Assembly (NCBI GenBank): GCA_002491115.1
Contig: DKVI01000041.1
Location: forward strand, 50,322 to 114,321
Reading direction: 5' to 3'
DNA from: Lachnospiraceae bacterium UBA7182
GTDB taxonomy: Bacteria; Bacillota; Clostridia; Lachnospirales; Lachnospiraceae
Length of the DNA stretch: 64,000 nt
The notes under the pieces were generated by a model, which had not been told where the DNA came from, did no database searches, and saw only the letters and a program-made list of their open reading frames with translations. Below, in pieces: positions 34,933-43,686 of this stretch (position 1 is the first letter of the stretch; each line of letters opens with the position of its first letter). Both the position numbers and the translations under genes were made by a program.

Positions 34933-36054
34933 ATGGCAAGAGCATTAGGAATTGTAAGTTTTTCGGAAAACCACATATGGGTAGAGGGGATGGAAACTTA
35001 TCGTTCGATCGCCGCGTTCCCTTTCCTTGGCAGATACCGTGTCGTCGATTTTCCGATTTCAAATATGTCCAACAGCGGCATTGACAGAGTACAGATTTAT
35101 ATCAGAAGAAAACCGCGTTCCCTGGTAGAGCATATCGGAACCGGCCGTCACTATAACATTAATTCCAAGAGCGGATATCTGCAGATGTTATTTACGGATT
35201 CCTCTGAAGAGAACGATTATTATAACACGGATATAAAAGCATACGCGGACAACCTGGATATCATTGAACGGGCAAGCAACACCCATATCGTGATTGTTCC
35301 GGGTTATATGGTTTACACCCAGGATTTCAATGCGCTTCTCAAGACGCACGAAGAGTCCGGGGCGGATGTTACTATACTGTACCATGGGGTGGACAATGCA
35401 AAAGAAGCATTCCAAAACTGCTACTGCGTGAACCTGAATAAGCAAAAGGGCGTGGCTTCTATGGAGATGAACAGCGGCAGCAAGAAAAACCGCGATATTT
35501 TCATGGATACTTACGTCATGAAAAAAGAAGTGTTTATCAACTTGATTAAAGAAGCGCAGAAGGTTTCTTCCATGTATACGCTGCGTAAGATCGTCAATGA
35601 GAAATGCATAGCCGAAGAACTGGATGTCCGCGGAGTGGCGCACAAAGGATATTTTGCTCCGATTACAGATTTCCAGAGCTATTATGACGCAAATATGGCG
35701 CTGGTGGACATTAAGGTGGCAAAAGAGCTTTTTAAAGATGAATGGCCCATCTATACCCGTACCAACGATTCCTGTCCGACCCAGCATTTCGATACGTCGG
35801 ATGTGAAGGCTTCCTTTATCGCGAACGGCTGTCTGATCGAAGGCACTGTGGAAAATTCCATTATCGGAAGAGACTGTGTAGTCAAACCGGGTGCTGTAGT
35901 AAAGAACAGTATCGTCCTGTCCGATACAGTCATTGGCAATGATGTACACATCGAGAATGTAGTTGTGGATAAGTTCGCGAAAGTGACCCACTTGAAGGAG
36001 ATCATCGCGGACCCGAAGAAGCCGGGATATATCAAGAGGCTTGACAACGTATAA
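34933..36054 (+). CDS. glgD: Glucose-1-phosphate adenylyltransferase regulatory subunit GlgD
   Basis: A GlgC paralogue of 373 residues. The N-terminal nucleotide-binding loop is degenerate (LGIVSFSENHIWVEGMETYRS replaces LAGGRGSRL), as in Firmicute GlgD, while the FPISNMSNSGIDRVQ region and beta-helix C-terminus remain. In Bacillus and relatives GlgD forms heterotetramers with GlgC and modulates activity rather than catalysing well on its own. It ends in a strong terminator. Confidence 0.93.
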   Translation: MARALGIVSFSENHIWVEGMETYRSIAAFPFLGRYRVVDFPISNMSNSGIDRVQIYIRRKPRSLVEHIGTGRHYNINSKSGYLQMLFTDSSEENDYYNTDIKAYADNLDIIERASNTHIVIVPGYMVYTQDFNALLKTHEESGADVTILYHGVDNAKEAFQNCYCVNLNKQKGVASMEMNSGSKKNRDIFMDTYVMKKEVFINLIKEAQKVSSMYTLRKIVNEKCIAEELDVRGVAHKGYFAPITDFQSYYDANMALVDIKVAKELFKDEWPIYTRTNDSCPTQHFDTSDVKASFIANGCLIEGTVENSIIGRDCVVKPGAVVKNSIVLSDTVIGNDVHIENVVVDKFAKVTHLKEIIADPKKPGYIKRLDNV

Positions 36055-36072
36055 AAACGGTTATTTATAGGA

Positions 36073-36119
36073 AGAAAACACCCCGGAACAGTCGGATTGA
36101 CTTTGCCGGGGTGTTTTCT
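36073..36119. terminator. Bidirectional intrinsic terminator between glgD and a lipoprotein gene
   Basis: A 14-base perfect stem: AGAAAACACCCCGG (36073-36086) with CCGGGGTGTTTTCT (36106-36119). A-rich and T-rich flanks on the stem itself allow it to act on both convergent transcripts. Confidence 0.85.
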
Positions 36120-36142
36120 GGTCCTGATGGTTATTCTGTTAT

Positions 36143-36739
36143 TTAATCGTCAATGCCAAACAGATATTCCAGATCATCCTCCGCCCGGTCCAGTCTGTCT
36201 TCTAACTGTTCCAGTTCCCGCTCCAGCTTCCGGTATTCGTCCCGGGTCAGGGTATCCTGGCGGTACAGACGTTCCAGCTCGTCTTCATGTAGATCCAGCG
36301 CGTGGTCAATCTCTTTTTCTTCCTGTTTTAAATTGAAAAAGCTTTCCATATTTTCAGTATCCGTGCCGCCTGGGGAAGCCGCCCCGGCTTTTTCCACATA
36401 GGCGTCCACCAGGCCGGTCAGTTCTTCCATGGTACGGGTGGTGGAAGGGGTGCCGCTTTCTGCTGCATCCGTTTTAGAAGTATCGCCCGCAGCATCCTTC
36501 GGCTGCGTCTGTGCGTTGTCTGCTGCATTCGTGTCTGCATCCGGCTGCGCCTGCGCATCATCGCCTGCCGTTACGGCGCTGTCAGAGACTGCCGCTTCTT
36601 CCAATGACTGCACCTGCTGCTCCAGTTGAGCGATCTGCTCTTTTAATGCTTCTGTCTCTGCAGTGCTGCTGTTGGAACTGCATCCTGTCAGCAGGAGGAT
36701 TCCGATCATCCCTGCAGCAATTAATCCATTCTTTTTCAT
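36143..36739 (-). CDS. Small acidic lipoprotein with coiled-coil segments
   Basis: A 198-residue predicted lipoprotein: MKKNGL start, hydrophobic stretch and lipobox LLTGC. A short coiled coil (ALKEQIAQLEQQVQSLEE) is followed by a low-complexity Ala/Asp/Thr/Gln linker and an acidic C-terminal helical region (LERELEQLEDRLDRAEDDLE). The ATG at 36739 follows GAGGA; a much longer upstream frame is rejected because the lipobox would be internal. No family or function is recognised. It is monocistronic. Confidence 0.7.
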   Translation of the reverse strand: MKKNGLIAAGMIGILLLTGCSSNSSTAETEALKEQIAQLEQQVQSLEEAAVSDSAVTAGDDAQAQPDADTNAADNAQTQPKDAAGDTSKTDAAESGTPSTTRTMEELTGLVDAYVEKAGAASPGGTDTENMESFFNLKQEEKEIDHALDLHEDELERLYRQDTLTRDEYRKLERELEQLEDRLDRAEDDLEYLFGIDD

Positions 36740-36857
36740 AAATAAATCCTCACTTTCTGTAACCTGTATTTTCAGTATATACATCATAAAAAAAGAAATC
36801 AAGGATGAAATAAAAAATTTAAACAATGCAGGAATTTCACGGCGCTTCGGATCAAGA

Positions 36858-36886
36858 TTGAGTTTCCTGTATCTTCGTGATATAAT
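36858..36886 (+). promoter_or_regulatory. Sigma-A promoter of the STM4015-STM4011 cassette
   Basis: TTGAGT (36858-36863), a 17-base spacer and a perfect TATAAT (36881-36886). It is the only clear promoter before five tightly packed genes. Confidence 0.75.
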
Positions 36887-36956
36887 TGCTGTGATATCCA
36901 TATAAGTCCGGCCGAATGAGCGGCAGACAGGAAATGATAACAGGAGGTGCAGAACA

Positions 36957-37832
36957 TTGAATTTTGAACTTGTTTCGGAAAAGAAAAAGATTTACAGCTA
37001 TGATTATGATGAGTATGAAGAAGGCAAAGGCGCCGAGGAACTTATCAAAGACATTCTGGCGGACCCGGATTTTCCGAATCTGAATGAACTGATCATCGGA
37101 GACTGGGGCGGAGCCTGGGAAGACGACTGTCAGCCGATCATTGACGGGATTGTGGAACATGCGAAACAATTTTCCCATATCGAGAAACTGTTCGTGGGAG
37201 ATATGGATTTTGAATCGTGTGAAGTGTCCTGGATTATGCAGGGAAATTATGAAAAGCTGTGGGCGGCCATGCCTCAGTTAAAGGAGCTGACCATCAAAGG
37301 AAGCTCGGATCTGAAGCTGGGAACCATCTGCCATGAAAACCTGGAATCGCTGACCATTATCTGCGGCGGCTTACCTGAATCTGTTATAAAAGAGATCCAG
37401 GAAGCCAGACTGCCCGGTCTTAAAAAACTGCTGCTCTATATCGGTATTGATGACTACGGTTTTGACGGGGACGCAGATACAATCCGGGAGCTTCTTGAAA
37501 AAGCGGATTTCCCGCAGCTTAAATATCTGGGGATTACGGACAGTGAAATCCAGGACGAACTGGTGAAAGTGGTGCTGGAAAGTAAATTTATGGGGCAGAT
37601 TCGCACGCTGGATCTTTCCATGGGTACCCTGACAGACGAAAGCGGCGCGCTTTTATTAGAAACGCTTCCTCAATATCCCAACATCAAAAAACTGGATCTG
37701 CATCATAATTATCTTTCGGAAACGATGGCAAAGAAACTGGAATCCCTTCCTGTCGTTGTGGACGTATCGGAGATTGAAGAGCCATGGGAATGCGGCGGGC
37801 AGATGTATATGAACGCCATGCTGACCGAATGA
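36957..37832 (+). CDS. STM4015-family leucine-rich-repeat protein
   Basis: A 291-residue protein recognised as the STM4015 type by sequence and by its four following neighbours. Residues about 90-265 contain irregular leucine-rich repeats (PQLKELTIKGSSDL, PGLKKLLLYIGIDD, PQLKYLGITDSEI, PNIKKLDLHHNYL). There is no signal peptide or membrane segment, so it should be cytosolic. AGGAGG with eight-base spacing selects the TTG at 36957; no in-frame ATG exists upstream. Function is unknown; LRRs usually bind proteins or peptides, so it may present a substrate to the enzymes that follow. Confidence 0.8.
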   Translation: MNFELVSEKKKIYSYDYDEYEEGKGAEELIKDILADPDFPNLNELIIGDWGGAWEDDCQPIIDGIVEHAKQFSHIEKLFVGDMDFESCEVSWIMQGNYEKLWAAMPQLKELTIKGSSDLKLGTICHENLESLTIICGGLPESVIKEIQEARLPGLKKLLLYIGIDDYGFDGDADTIRELLEKADFPQLKYLGITDSEIQDELVKVVLESKFMGQIRTLDLSMGTLTDESGALLLETLPQYPNIKKLDLHHNYLSETMAKKLESLPVVVDVSEIEEPWECGGQMYMNAMLTE

Positions 37833-38848
37833 GACAGGCAGTCCTTTTGGGAGAACCGGGAACAAAACGGACAGAATATTTCAGACAGGCGGCCAGGCAG
37901 GAAGGAATGTCCGTTTCTTTTCTGGACTGGAAAGACTATAAGGAAGGTATCCGGCGTCTGTCAGGGAACCGTATAGTTTTAAAGATCGATCCGCCCAGGT
38001 GGGAGAGCTGTCTTTTAAAAGAACTGAACGATCTGGCAGACGATTATAAGAGCCGGTTGGAAGAACTGGCTTTTATGGCAAAAAGCCAGGACATAGAATT
38101 TTTTAACCATCCGTCCGGGATTTTGCTGCTGCTGGATAAAAAGGAGTGCAAAAAGGCGCTTATGCAGGCAAAAATCCCGGTGACAGAATCTCTGGACGTT
38201 CCATGCAGGGACACGGAGCAGCTCCTGGCGCAGATGGAAAGCCGTAAAATCTGTCAGGTATTTATTAAGCCGGTGAAGGGCTCCGGCGCGGCGGGGGTAT
38301 CGGCTTTTCGTATACAGCCAAAGCGCGGGCGTATGGTTTTATACACCTGCGCTTTTTTACATCCCCAGAAAGGGCCGGTCAATACAAAACGCTTAAGATG
38401 TTTTTCAGATCCGGAAGATATTTTCCCCCTGCTTACGCAGATCCTGGAAACGGATTGCATCGTGGAGCGATGGTACGCCAAAGCCAGGTACGGGCAGGCT
38501 TCCTACGATCTTCGGGCGGTGGTGCAGGAAGGAAAGACGGATTTTCTTCTGGCACGGCTTTCGGAAGGTCCCATTACCAATCTGCATTTAAATAACCGCC
38601 CGCTGGCCCTGGAAGCGTTAAAGCTGCCTGGCGAGGTACAAAAGCAGATCGCGGATCTGTGTAAAAAGGCCATGGACTGTTATCCGCAGCTTAGGAGCGC
38701 GGGGATTGATATCCTGCTGGAAAGAGGAAGCTTAAAGCCCCGGATCATTGAGATGAACGGCCAGGGAGATCTGATCTATCAGGACATTTACGCAGATAAC
38801 CTGATCTACCGCCGCCAGGTCAGAATCATAAAAAGAATCGGAGAATAA
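37829..38848 (+). CDS. STM4014-family ATP-grasp protein
   Basis: A 339-residue protein with ATP-grasp features: the nucleotide lysine segment VFIKPVKGSGAAGVSAFRI, the acidic ligand region DIL and a late metal-binding segment IIEMNGQGD. ATP-grasp enzymes join a carboxylate to an amine or similar nucleophile through an acyl phosphate. The substrate is unknown. The ATG overlaps the STM4015 stop (ATGA), so translation is coupled; an in-frame start at 37784 would overlap the previous gene by 49 bases and is rejected. Confidence 0.8.
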   Translation: MRQAVLLGEPGTKRTEYFRQAARQEGMSVSFLDWKDYKEGIRRLSGNRIVLKIDPPRWESCLLKELNDLADDYKSRLEELAFMAKSQDIEFFNHPSGILLLLDKKECKKALMQAKIPVTESLDVPCRDTEQLLAQMESRKICQVFIKPVKGSGAAGVSAFRIQPKRGRMVLYTCAFLHPQKGPVNTKRLRCFSDPEDIFPLLTQILETDCIVERWYAKARYGQASYDLRAVVQEGKTDFLLARLSEGPITNLHLNNRPLALEALKLPGEVQKQIADLCKKAMDCYPQLRSAGIDILLERGSLKPRIIEMNGQGDLIYQDIYADNLIYRRQVRIIKRIGE

Positions 38849-38852
38849 CAAT

Positions 38853-39731
38853 ATGAACGACAATACAGAAAACAGGGCGAAAAGCCAGGTTCCCATGGGC
38901 CTGTTTGCGAGGCAGGAGCGTAAAAAACCTTCGGTGGATATGCGGCAGGTGGTGGGTTCCTGTGATATTTTGTTCATCTGCCTGGACACGCTGCGCTACG
39001 ACGCGGCGGTTCAGGAGGAAGCTTCGGGGGGAACGCCTGTGCTGAACCGATACGGTAAATGGGAGAAATGCCAGGCGCCGGGTAACTTTACCTATCCTTC
39101 CCATCATGCCATGTTTGCGGGATTCCTGCCCTGCAGGTACGGCGCGAAAAATGTGGCGGACCGGGAACTTTTATTTTTTCCCATGTCTGTCGGACTTGGC
39201 AGGACGGCTCCGGAAGGGGCGTACGGATTTGCGGGCAGCACGATTATGGAAGGGCTTGAAAAGGACGGCTATGATACCTGGTGCGTCGGGGGCGTTGCCT
39301 TTTTTGACAAACGCTCGGAGATCGGAAAAGTGTTCCCCGGATATTTCCGTAAAAGTTACTGGAATCCCTCGTTTGGCTGCCAGGTAAAAGACAGCACCAA
39401 AAATCAGGTAGATTTTCTTCTGAAAAAAATAGACAACCCGGAGGAAAAGAGACATATCTTTCTCTACCTGAACGTGGACGCGATCCATTATCCCAACGCT
39501 TTTTATACAGAAGGCGCCAAAAGCGACAGCCTGGAAAGCCATCGGGCTGCTTTGCGCTATGTGGACGGGGAACTGGGGCGGCTGTTTGATCGGTGGAAAG
39601 AAAAGCGGGGCGATACGTTTGTGATCTGCTGCTCGGACCACGGGACATGCTATGGGGAAGACGGTTGCCAGTTCCACGGCATCAATCATCCCGTCGTCAA
39701 TACGATTCCGTATAAACATTTTTTCCTCTAA
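38853..39731 (+). CDS. STM4013-family alkaline phosphatase/sulfatase-fold hydrolase
   Basis: A 292-residue protein of the alkaline-phosphatase-like superfamily. ILFICLDTLRYD (D45, T46) is the N-terminal metal and nucleophile segment, and CSDHGTCYGEDGCQFHG is the C-terminal metal-binding motif. There is no signal peptide, unlike most sulfatases, so the enzyme should work in the cytosol on a phospho- or sulfo-intermediate. It starts four bases after STM4014. The family name is from sequence and context; the reaction is not known. Confidence 0.8.
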   Translation: MNDNTENRAKSQVPMGLFARQERKKPSVDMRQVVGSCDILFICLDTLRYDAAVQEEASGGTPVLNRYGKWEKCQAPGNFTYPSHHAMFAGFLPCRYGAKNVADRELLFFPMSVGLGRTAPEGAYGFAGSTIMEGLEKDGYDTWCVGGVAFFDKRSEIGKVFPGYFRKSYWNPSFGCQVKDSTKNQVDFLLKKIDNPEEKRHIFLYLNVDAIHYPNAFYTEGAKSDSLESHRAALRYVDGELGRLFDRWKEKRGDTFVICCSDHGTCYGEDGCQFHGINHPVVNTIPYKHFFL

Positions 39732-39745
39732 AGGAAGGCAGGGAC

Positions 39746-41074
39746 ATGTGGAACAGGAATCCATACATACAGTATATGTACAGCTATCCCCATAAAACCG
39801 CTTATCGGACATTGGAGGGCGTGTCTTTAAAGGATTATGCCCATCTGCTCTCAGGCACGGGCCATGGGTTGTATCTGCATATTCCGTTTTGCCAGACAAG
39901 GTGCGGTTACTGTAATCTGTTCTCTGTTACCGGGCAGGGGAAGGAAGCCGCGGACAGATATTTGCAGGCGGTCGGGCGGCAGGCGGCGCAGTACGGGGAA
40001 ATCCTGTCGCCTTTTCACCCGGAATTTTCCGACCTGACCATAGGAGGGGGTACGCCGCTTTTTCTGAATGAAGCCCAGTTGACGGATATGTTTCATATAC
40101 TAAAGCGGCATTTTCATTTTGCGAAACATCGGGAGCTGGTTGTGGAGACCGCGCCGAATCAGACGACCAGAGAGAAGCTTACCATCTTAAAACAGGCCGG
40201 CGTTACAAGGGTCAGCATGGGAATCCAGAGCTTTTCGGATGAGGAATTAAGAACATTGAAAAGAGGACACTGCGCCCGCCGGGCAAGAGAAGCGCTGGCG
40301 CTTTTAAAGACCTTTGATTTTCCCTGCGTCAATGTGGATTTTATCTACGGGATTCCGGGACAGACGGTCAAAAGCCTGCTTGCATCCTTAAAAGAGGCGC
40401 TTACCTACGGGCCTGATGAAATCTTTCTCTATCCGCTGTATATCAAACACGGCGCGATATTAGAGCGCTGTCATAAGGAAGCTTTTGTGCCGGATGCCGG
40501 GCAGACGGTAAGCCAGTACCGGGAAGCCAGACGGTATTTAATCAGCGAAGGCTTCCGGCAGGACTCCATGCGCAGGTTTGTGCGGGAAAAAGAGAAAAGA
40601 GCTTTTCAGGAATGCGGCTTTGGGACGTCCCTGGCGCTGGGATGCGGGGGAAGGAGCTATCTGGGCAATCTGCATTTTTGCACGCCTTATGCCATAACCA
40701 GGGAGGAAAGCCTGCGGCAGATCGAAGCGTTTGAACATACATCCGATTTTTCAGGGATCACCCACGGAATCCTGCTGTCAGGGGAAGAAATGAAAAGACG
40801 CTATCTGATCCGGCATCTTCTGATCTGTCCGGGGCTGGACAGGGAACGATATGAACAGCAGTTTAAAAGCCGGGTGTCGGAAGATTTTCCTGTCCTGACT
40901 GACTGGATGGGCGAGGGGGTTGTCCGTCTGTCCGACGATAAAAAATATTTGACTCTCACAGAGGAAGGCATGGAACTTTCCGACTGTCTGGGGCCGAAGC
41001 TGATCTCTTCGGATATACGAAAAAGGATGCAGGAATGGGAGGCAGTATATGGACAGACAGACGATTTTGTATAG
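39746..41074 (+). CDS. STM4012-family radical SAM protein (HemN-like)
   Basis: A 442-residue radical SAM enzyme. The cluster ligands C49, C53 and C56 lie in HIPFCQTRCGYCNLF, and TIGGGTPLFL is the SAM-binding GGGTP motif. It looks like coproporphyrinogen dehydrogenase (HemN) and could be misannotated as such. The N-terminal YSYPHKTAYR is characteristic of the STM4012 family, and the cassette context argues against haem synthesis. AAGGAAGG precedes the ATG. Its 3' end overlaps the next gene by 26 bases. Confidence 0.85.
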   Translation: MWNRNPYIQYMYSYPHKTAYRTLEGVSLKDYAHLLSGTGHGLYLHIPFCQTRCGYCNLFSVTGQGKEAADRYLQAVGRQAAQYGEILSPFHPEFSDLTIGGGTPLFLNEAQLTDMFHILKRHFHFAKHRELVVETAPNQTTREKLTILKQAGVTRVSMGIQSFSDEELRTLKRGHCARRAREALALLKTFDFPCVNVDFIYGIPGQTVKSLLASLKEALTYGPDEIFLYPLYIKHGAILERCHKEAFVPDAGQTVSQYREARRYLISEGFRQDSMRRFVREKEKRAFQECGFGTSLALGCGGRSYLGNLHFCTPYAITREESLRQIEAFEHTSDFSGITHGILLSGEEMKRRYLIRHLLICPGLDRERYEQQFKSRVSEDFPVLTDWMGEGVVRLSDDKKYLTLTEEGMELSDCLGPKLISSDIRKRMQEWEAVYGQTDDFV

Positions 41075-42524
41075 AGGCAGCTTAAAAAGCTGTAATTACC
41101 GCTGCGCCTATTGTCCCTTTTCCAAACATCCCATGTCCGGACGGGAGCTTGAGAAAGATAAAGAGCAGTGGTTTTCTTTTGTCCGGGCTTTTCCTGAAAA
41201 GGCCCGGGAGTTAAAAAGCCGCGCTCTTCTGGTTGTTCCTTACGGGGAAGCGCTGATTCATCCCTGGTACTGGGAAGGCCTGGGGCGTATCAGCGCGTCC
41301 GGCCAGGCGGATGCGGTGGGCGCGCAGACGAATCTGAGTTTTTCTGTGCTGGATTCTTTGGATATTTACTTAAAAGCGGGCGGTGACTTAAAGAAGCTAC
41401 GTTTATGGGCTACCTTTCATCCCCGGATGACAACGGTGCGGGCCTTTACGGAAACGTGCAGGCAGCTTACCGACGCCGGCGTTTTACTGTGCGTGGGGGC
41501 GGTGGGCGTACCAAAGAATCTTTCTGTGATCCGGGAACTTAAGGAAGCGCTTCCGGAAGAAATCTATCTTTGGATCAACCGGATGGACGGGCTGAGACGC
41601 CGTTATACAGAGGAGGAAACAGAGGCTTTTCTGGAAATAGATCCGTATTTTTCAAGAGAACTGCTTTCTTTTCCCGCCGATCCTGCCGGATGCAGAGGGC
41701 GGATTTTTATGGAAGGAGACGGCAAAGTACGAACCTGCAATATAGGAACCATACAGGAACAGCCGGTCCTTACATGCAGCCGAAAACGATGTTCCTGTTA
41801 TCTGGCTTACGGCGGGAGGGCGGACTTTATGAACCGGATACTCTTTGGGCCGTATCCTTTGTTCCGCATTCCCAGGCGCCCAAAGGCCGTTTTCTTCGAT
41901 ATAGACGGAACGCTTGTCCCCCAGGGCGTATCCTGTGAAGAACAGGCGGTTCCCCAGGATATCCTGGCAGGCCTTAAGGCTCTGTCAAAAGAGAAGACTC
42001 GTCTGTTCTTCGCCACTTCCCTGCCGGTAAAAGAAGCCATGAAGCGGTGCGGCAGTATAAGCCATTTGTTTTCGGGCGGAATCTTTGCGGGAGGGGCGCA
42101 CCTTCTCTGGCAGGACGGGGCGCAGAAAAAGGAGTTTTTTTATTTCCTGGATGAGTCCTGCCTGGAAGAGGCGGAAGCGTTAAAAGAAAAATTATCTGTC
42201 CGGGCTCTGGCCTGCCGCCGGGAAGGGCGGGTCTACAAGATCACTTTATGCCGCCCGGCACACAGTTCCTGGAGCAGTCAGGATATAAAGACCGTTGGAG
42301 ACAGGCTGTCCGGCATAAGAGACGGTTCCCTTAGATGCTTTGCGGAAGGCCGTTGCCTGCAGATCGTATCCGCCCGGGCGACCAAGGAAGAAGGCGTTAA
42401 AACGCTGTGCCGCTGGATGGGGATTTCCCCTTTACAGGCTGCGGCGGCAGGGGATTCTAAGGAAGATGAGGAGATGGTGCGGATCTGTGAAAGCTTTTTA
42501 TCCCCTCTTGCAACTTCCCCCTGA
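41049..42524 (+). CDS. STM4011-family radical SAM protein fused to a HAD phosphatase
   Basis: A 491-residue two-domain protein. Residues 1-275 are radical SAM, with C15, C19 and C22 in SCNYRCAYCPF, and a C-terminal cysteine set (C215, C230, C243, C248, C250) that could hold an auxiliary cluster. Residues about 277-490 are a Cof-type HAD phosphatase, with FFDIDGTLVPQ (D284, D286) and the late motif AAGDSKEDEEM. The fusion has no frameshift or stop at the junction. GGGAGG precedes the ATG inside the STM4012 end. The HAD part suggests the pathway includes a dephosphorylation. Confidence 0.82.
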   Translation: MDRQTILYRGSLKSCNYRCAYCPFSKHPMSGRELEKDKEQWFSFVRAFPEKARELKSRALLVVPYGEALIHPWYWEGLGRISASGQADAVGAQTNLSFSVLDSLDIYLKAGGDLKKLRLWATFHPRMTTVRAFTETCRQLTDAGVLLCVGAVGVPKNLSVIRELKEALPEEIYLWINRMDGLRRRYTEEETEAFLEIDPYFSRELLSFPADPAGCRGRIFMEGDGKVRTCNIGTIQEQPVLTCSRKRCSCYLAYGGRADFMNRILFGPYPLFRIPRRPKAVFFDIDGTLVPQGVSCEEQAVPQDILAGLKALSKEKTRLFFATSLPVKEAMKRCGSISHLFSGGIFAGGAHLLWQDGAQKKEFFYFLDESCLEEAEALKEKLSVRALACRREGRVYKITLCRPAHSSWSSQDIKTVGDRLSGIRDGSLRCFAEGRCLQIVSARATKEEGVKTLCRWMGISPLQAAAAGDSKEDEEMVRICESFLSPLATSP

Positions 42525-42536
42525 ATCGAGTATACT
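42508..42536 (+). promoter_or_regulatory. Putative sigma-A promoter for the sirtuin-like gene and hisHF
   Basis: TTGCAA (42508-42513), a 17-base spacer and TATACT (42531-42536). The -35 lies inside the last codons of the radical SAM-HAD gene, 28 bases before the next ATG. Confidence 0.6.
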
Positions 42537-42564
42537 GATCCTATCATACAAAAGGATAAAAGCG

Positions 42565-43056
42565 ATGACATATAAACAGTTAAAAGAAGAGATCCGAAGC
42601 GCGAATCTGATCCTTACAGGCCTGGGAGAAGACCTGTCAGGTGATCTGGAAGCGTTCTATGAAAGTCTTGCCGGTGTGCTTAAGGATAAGGACTATTATA
42701 TCATCACCTTACAGGACAAGGCAGGTCTTATAAAGGCAGGCCTGCTTTCGGAGCGGATTACGGCGCCCTGTCAGGAGGACGAACCGGCAGACAGTTGGGA
42801 ACGGTATATGCACTGGCTGGGCTTTACGCTCAATCAGAAGTTATGTGTGCTGGAACTGGGCGTCGGATTTGCCCGTCCGGAACTGATCCGTTTTCCCTTT
42901 GAGAAAACCTGCTACTTTAACCGGAAATCCCGTCTGGTACGAATCCATGAGAAATTTCCGCAGCTTCCGGTGGGGAGTGTAGGGCGCGGTATTTCCATAA
43001 AGAAAAATCCCGTGGACTTTTTTACGGAAGACAGTCCGGGCGAGGAGGATGTATGA
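42565..43056 (+). CDS. SIR2-like Rossmann-fold hypothetical protein
   Basis: A 163-residue protein with an N-terminal strand-loop LILTGLGEDLSG and a later LCVLELGVGFARPELIRFPFEK, which recall sirtuin-fold NAD-binding proteins, but the zinc-binding cysteines and catalytic NID/H motifs of true deacetylases are absent. The assignment rests on fold impression only. AAAGGA precedes the ATG, and the gene has its own promoter. The 3' end overlaps hisH by four bases, so it is translated with histidine-pathway genes for no obvious reason. Confidence 0.5.
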   Translation: MTYKQLKEEIRSANLILTGLGEDLSGDLEAFYESLAGVLKDKDYYIITLQDKAGLIKAGLLSERITAPCQEDEPADSWERYMHWLGFTLNQKLCVLELGVGFARPELIRFPFEKTCYFNRKSRLVRIHEKFPQLPVGSVGRGISIKKNPVDFFTEDSPGEEDV

Positions 43057-43661
43057 TTGTGATCATAGACTATGATGCAGGCAATATAAAAAGTGTGGAA
43101 AAAGCGCTGGTGAAACTGGGGCAGCAGGTCTGCGTCACCCGCGATCAGGAGAAAATACTTGGCGCGGACAAAGTGATCCTTCCCGGCGTCGGCGCGTTCG
43201 GGGACGCGATGGAACATTTAAGGCAATACGGGCTTGTGGATGTGATCCGCCAGACGGTGTCGAAAGGAACGCCGTTTCTTGGCATCTGTCTGGGACTGCA
43301 GCTCTTATTTGAACGAAGCGACGAAGCCCCCGGTGTGGAAGGGCTTGGTATTCTGAAAGGTGAGATCTTAAGGATTCCGGCTCAGGATGGTCTTAAAATT
43401 CCCCATATGGGATGGAACTCTTTGATTCTTTGTCATGACGGCAGGCTGTTTCGGGGCATGAAAGAAGAACCCTGTGTCTATTTCGTTCACTCATATTATC
43501 TGAAAGCAGAAGATGAGCAGATCGTTAAGGCGGTCACCGAGTACGGCGTCAGAATCCATGCGTCGGTGGAAAAGGACAATGTGTTTGCCTGTCAGTTCCA
43601 CCCGGAAAAGAGCAGCGACACGGGGCTTCATATACTGAAAAATTTTGCGGATCTTAAGTAG
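43053..43661 (+). CDS. hisH: Imidazole glycerol phosphate synthase subunit HisH
   Basis: The glutaminase subunit that feeds ammonia to HisF. It is a class I glutamine amidotransferase of 202 residues with nucleophile C79 in GICLGLQLLFE and the His-Glu pair in CQFHPEKSS. PGVGAFGDAM and the SYYL region are also conserved. The ATG overlaps the upstream stop (ATGA). Confidence 0.94.
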   Translation: MIVIIDYDAGNIKSVEKALVKLGQQVCVTRDQEKILGADKVILPGVGAFGDAMEHLRQYGLVDVIRQTVSKGTPFLGICLGLQLLFERSDEAPGVEGLGILKGEILRIPAQDGLKIPHMGWNSLILCHDGRLFRGMKEEPCVYFVHSYYLKAEDEQIVKAVTEYGVRIHASVEKDNVFACQFHPEKSSDTGLHILKNFADLK

Positions 43662-43686
43662 ATTTCGGCGTCATGGAGGAAAAGGC

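Noticed and set aside
36916..36960. A 14-codon open frame (MSGRQEMITGGAEH) ending on the STM4015 start, considered as a precursor or leader peptide for the radical SAM cassette.
   Set aside because: It has no ribosome-binding site, no cysteines or repeated core, and its end simply overlaps the TTG start region. Nothing supports translation.
39746..41074. Annotation as coproporphyrinogen III dehydrogenase HemN.
   Set aside because: The radical SAM core is HemN-like, but the N-terminal YSYPHKTAYR and the STM401x neighbours identify it as the STM4012 type; no haem genes are nearby.
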